DNA of 64,000 bases from Catellatospora methionotrophica (GTDB lineage: Bacteria > Actinomycetota > Actinomycetes > Mycobacteriales > Micromonosporaceae): positions 1-64,000 of the forward strand of contig NZ_JAAOTJ010000012.1 of NCBI RefSeq assembly GCF_011297335.1, written 5' to 3'. Under the pieces are notes generated by a model, which saw only the letters and a list, made by a program, of their open reading frames with translations, was not told the DNA's origin and made no database searches. Positions 63,224 through 64,000 of this stretch are shown here, piece by piece. Positions within the stretch are counted from its first letter, which is position 1, and the number at the start of each line of letters is the position of its first letter. A program made the position numbers and the translations under genes.

Positions 63224-63799
63224 ATGAGCGCTCAGCGTAACAAGGCGCTGCCTGCCGCGATCGTGCTGTTCGTGCTGGCCGCGGTCGGTGTGGCGGCGGA
63301 CCTGGCGGGTCTGGTCAGCTTCTCGACGGGGCTGAACTTTCCCGACTTCTTCGATCGGCCGCAGGTCGCCGGATCGGCCGCGCCGACTGCCGTGACCAGC
63401 CCCGCACCTGTCGGCCGACCGGCGCGTACGACCGCTGCGGCCAAGCCCGCCACGCCGGGTGCGAAGACCGTGCGGCTGTCGGTCGCCGTCGATCCGGGCA
63501 GCTGGGAGAGTGTGCTGTCGTTCAAGGTGACCGTCCGCAACGCCACCCCGGGCGGGCAGGTGGCGGTCGAGGTCATCCTGCCGGGCAAGCGGGACGGCTC
63601 GGGGGCCTGCCCGAAGCTGACGGCCGGGCCCTGCGCGGTCGCGTACGCCGACAACTACGTGGCCGACGCGGCCGGGGTCTGCGAGATCTACTTCCCGTGG
63701 GAGGGCGGCGGCCACGAGAAGGGCTGGTACGACGTGGTCGCCTACGACGACCGGACAGGCCGTGTCGAACGGGTACGGCGCGCGTTCGAGGTCTACTGA
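63224..63799 (+). CDS. Membrane-anchored hypothetical protein
   Basis: 191 aa. One membrane segment near the N-terminus (about 8-29), a Pro/Ala/Thr spacer (50-80), and a beta-rich domain (80-191) with two or three cysteines (GACPKLTAGPCAV, GVCEIYF). No recognised family. Convergent with, and overlapping by 7 bp, the gene at the right edge. Confidence 0.6.
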   Translation: MSAQRNKALPAAIVLFVLAAVGVAADLAGLVSFSTGLNFPDFFDRPQVAGSAAPTAVTSPAPVGRPARTTAAAKPATPGAKTVRLSVAVDPGSWESVLSFKVTVRNATPGGQVAVEVILPGKRDGSGACPKLTAGPCAVAYADNYVADAAGVCEIYFPWEGGGHEKGWYDVVAYDDRTGRVERVRRAFEVY

Positions 63800-64000
63800 G
63801 GCGGCAGGTCCCACTCCTCGACCGGGGGAGTGTCGGCGTCGTTGTAGATGGTGAACGTGGTGTGCGCGACCTTGCCGGTGACACGGTCCTTCGCGTACAC
63901 GAGGTAGGTTCCGACGACGTCGGTCGCCGCCGACCGGTAGGCCACCGCCGGGAACCACTCGGTGTCCAGCGTCGCGACACCGAGGTTGTTCGCGGTCGTG
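63793..64000 (-). CDS. 3' part of a gene cut by the window edge
   Basis: Open frame running off the right edge on the minus strand, about 68 codons to TAG at 63793-63795. The end encodes TANNLGVATLDTEWFPAVAY ... KVAHTTFTIYNDADTPPVEEWDLPPQ, strand-rich and secreted-like in composition. Not identifiable from this fragment. Overlaps the convergent gene ending at 63799. Confidence 0.5.
   Translation of the reverse strand, partial: TTANNLGVATLDTEWFPAVAYRSAATDVVGTYLVYAKDRVTGKVAHTTFTIYNDADTPPVEEWDLPPQ

Overview
The window is very GC-rich actinobacterial chromosome. GTG starts are common, gene ends often overlap by 4 bases, and there are two AfsR-type regulators, SigE- and SigJ-like ECF sigma factors and secreted cellulose/xylan hydrolases with CBM2 modules. 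This fits Micromonosporaceae (Actinoplanes/Micromonospora/Catellatospora type); that placement is inference. I see no tRNA, CRISPR array, transposase or phage gene, so it reads as chromosome arm rather than an island.

Layout. 1-300: 3' end of an rRNA operon (5S rRNA and its terminators). 315-8436: divergent NAD-dependent DNA ligase, a membrane-anchored FnIII/sugar-dehydrogenase-like propeller with a 3' frameshift, a flavoprotein, and an AfsR-type regulator. 8423-12035: secreted and hypothetical proteins and a GH12 endoglucanase. 12032-15607: TetR regulator with twin operators, a MddA/NnrU-like methyltransferase and an unusual hydrolase-glycosyltransferase fusion. 15612-21580: DUF5709 protein, membrane phosphodiesterase plus MBL-fold hydrolase, CrtI-like oxidoreductase, DUF1876 protein and a Pro-rich peptide separated by nested hairpins, DUF3040 protein. 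21783-28438: lectin-metalloprotease, calcineurin-type phosphoesterase, frameshifted DUF2975 gene with its XRE regulator, SNF2 helicase, serine hydrolase. 28590-33721: ABC-2 exporter, a type I sugar-binding lipoprotein, and MalF/MalG-like sugar permeases. 33748-39283: SAM methyltransferase, NUDIX hydrolase, SigE-type sigma with membrane partner, and a divergent Gfo/Idh/MocA-ROK pair. 39330-48405: SH3-like secreted peptide, second AfsR-type regulator, membrane and propeller proteins, MetE-like methyltransferase, LAL (LuxR) regulator. 48726-52602: iron-box-controlled siderophore ABC importer. 52712-64000: DUF998 protein, Bcr/CflA efflux pump, hydrolase, small proteins, a four-module xylanase/deacetylase, YCII-ECF pair, questin-oxidase-like protein, and an incomplete gene at the right edge.

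Themes. Plant polysaccharide use links the GH12 enzyme, the GH11-CBM2-CE4-CBM2 enzyme and the sugar ABC permeases; palindromic LacI/ROK-type sites lie upstream of several of these. Many regulators sit beside palindromes that are probably their own operators (TetR, XRE, ROK). The most novel signal is a 63-bp imperfect palindrome present three times (238-300, 11234-11296, 57768-57830). The three copies align over their full length, loop included, and show compensatory arm changes.

Two genes (sugar-dehydrogenase-like and DUF2975) each lack a single base. I cannot tell from sequence alone whether these are real mutations or assembly errors.
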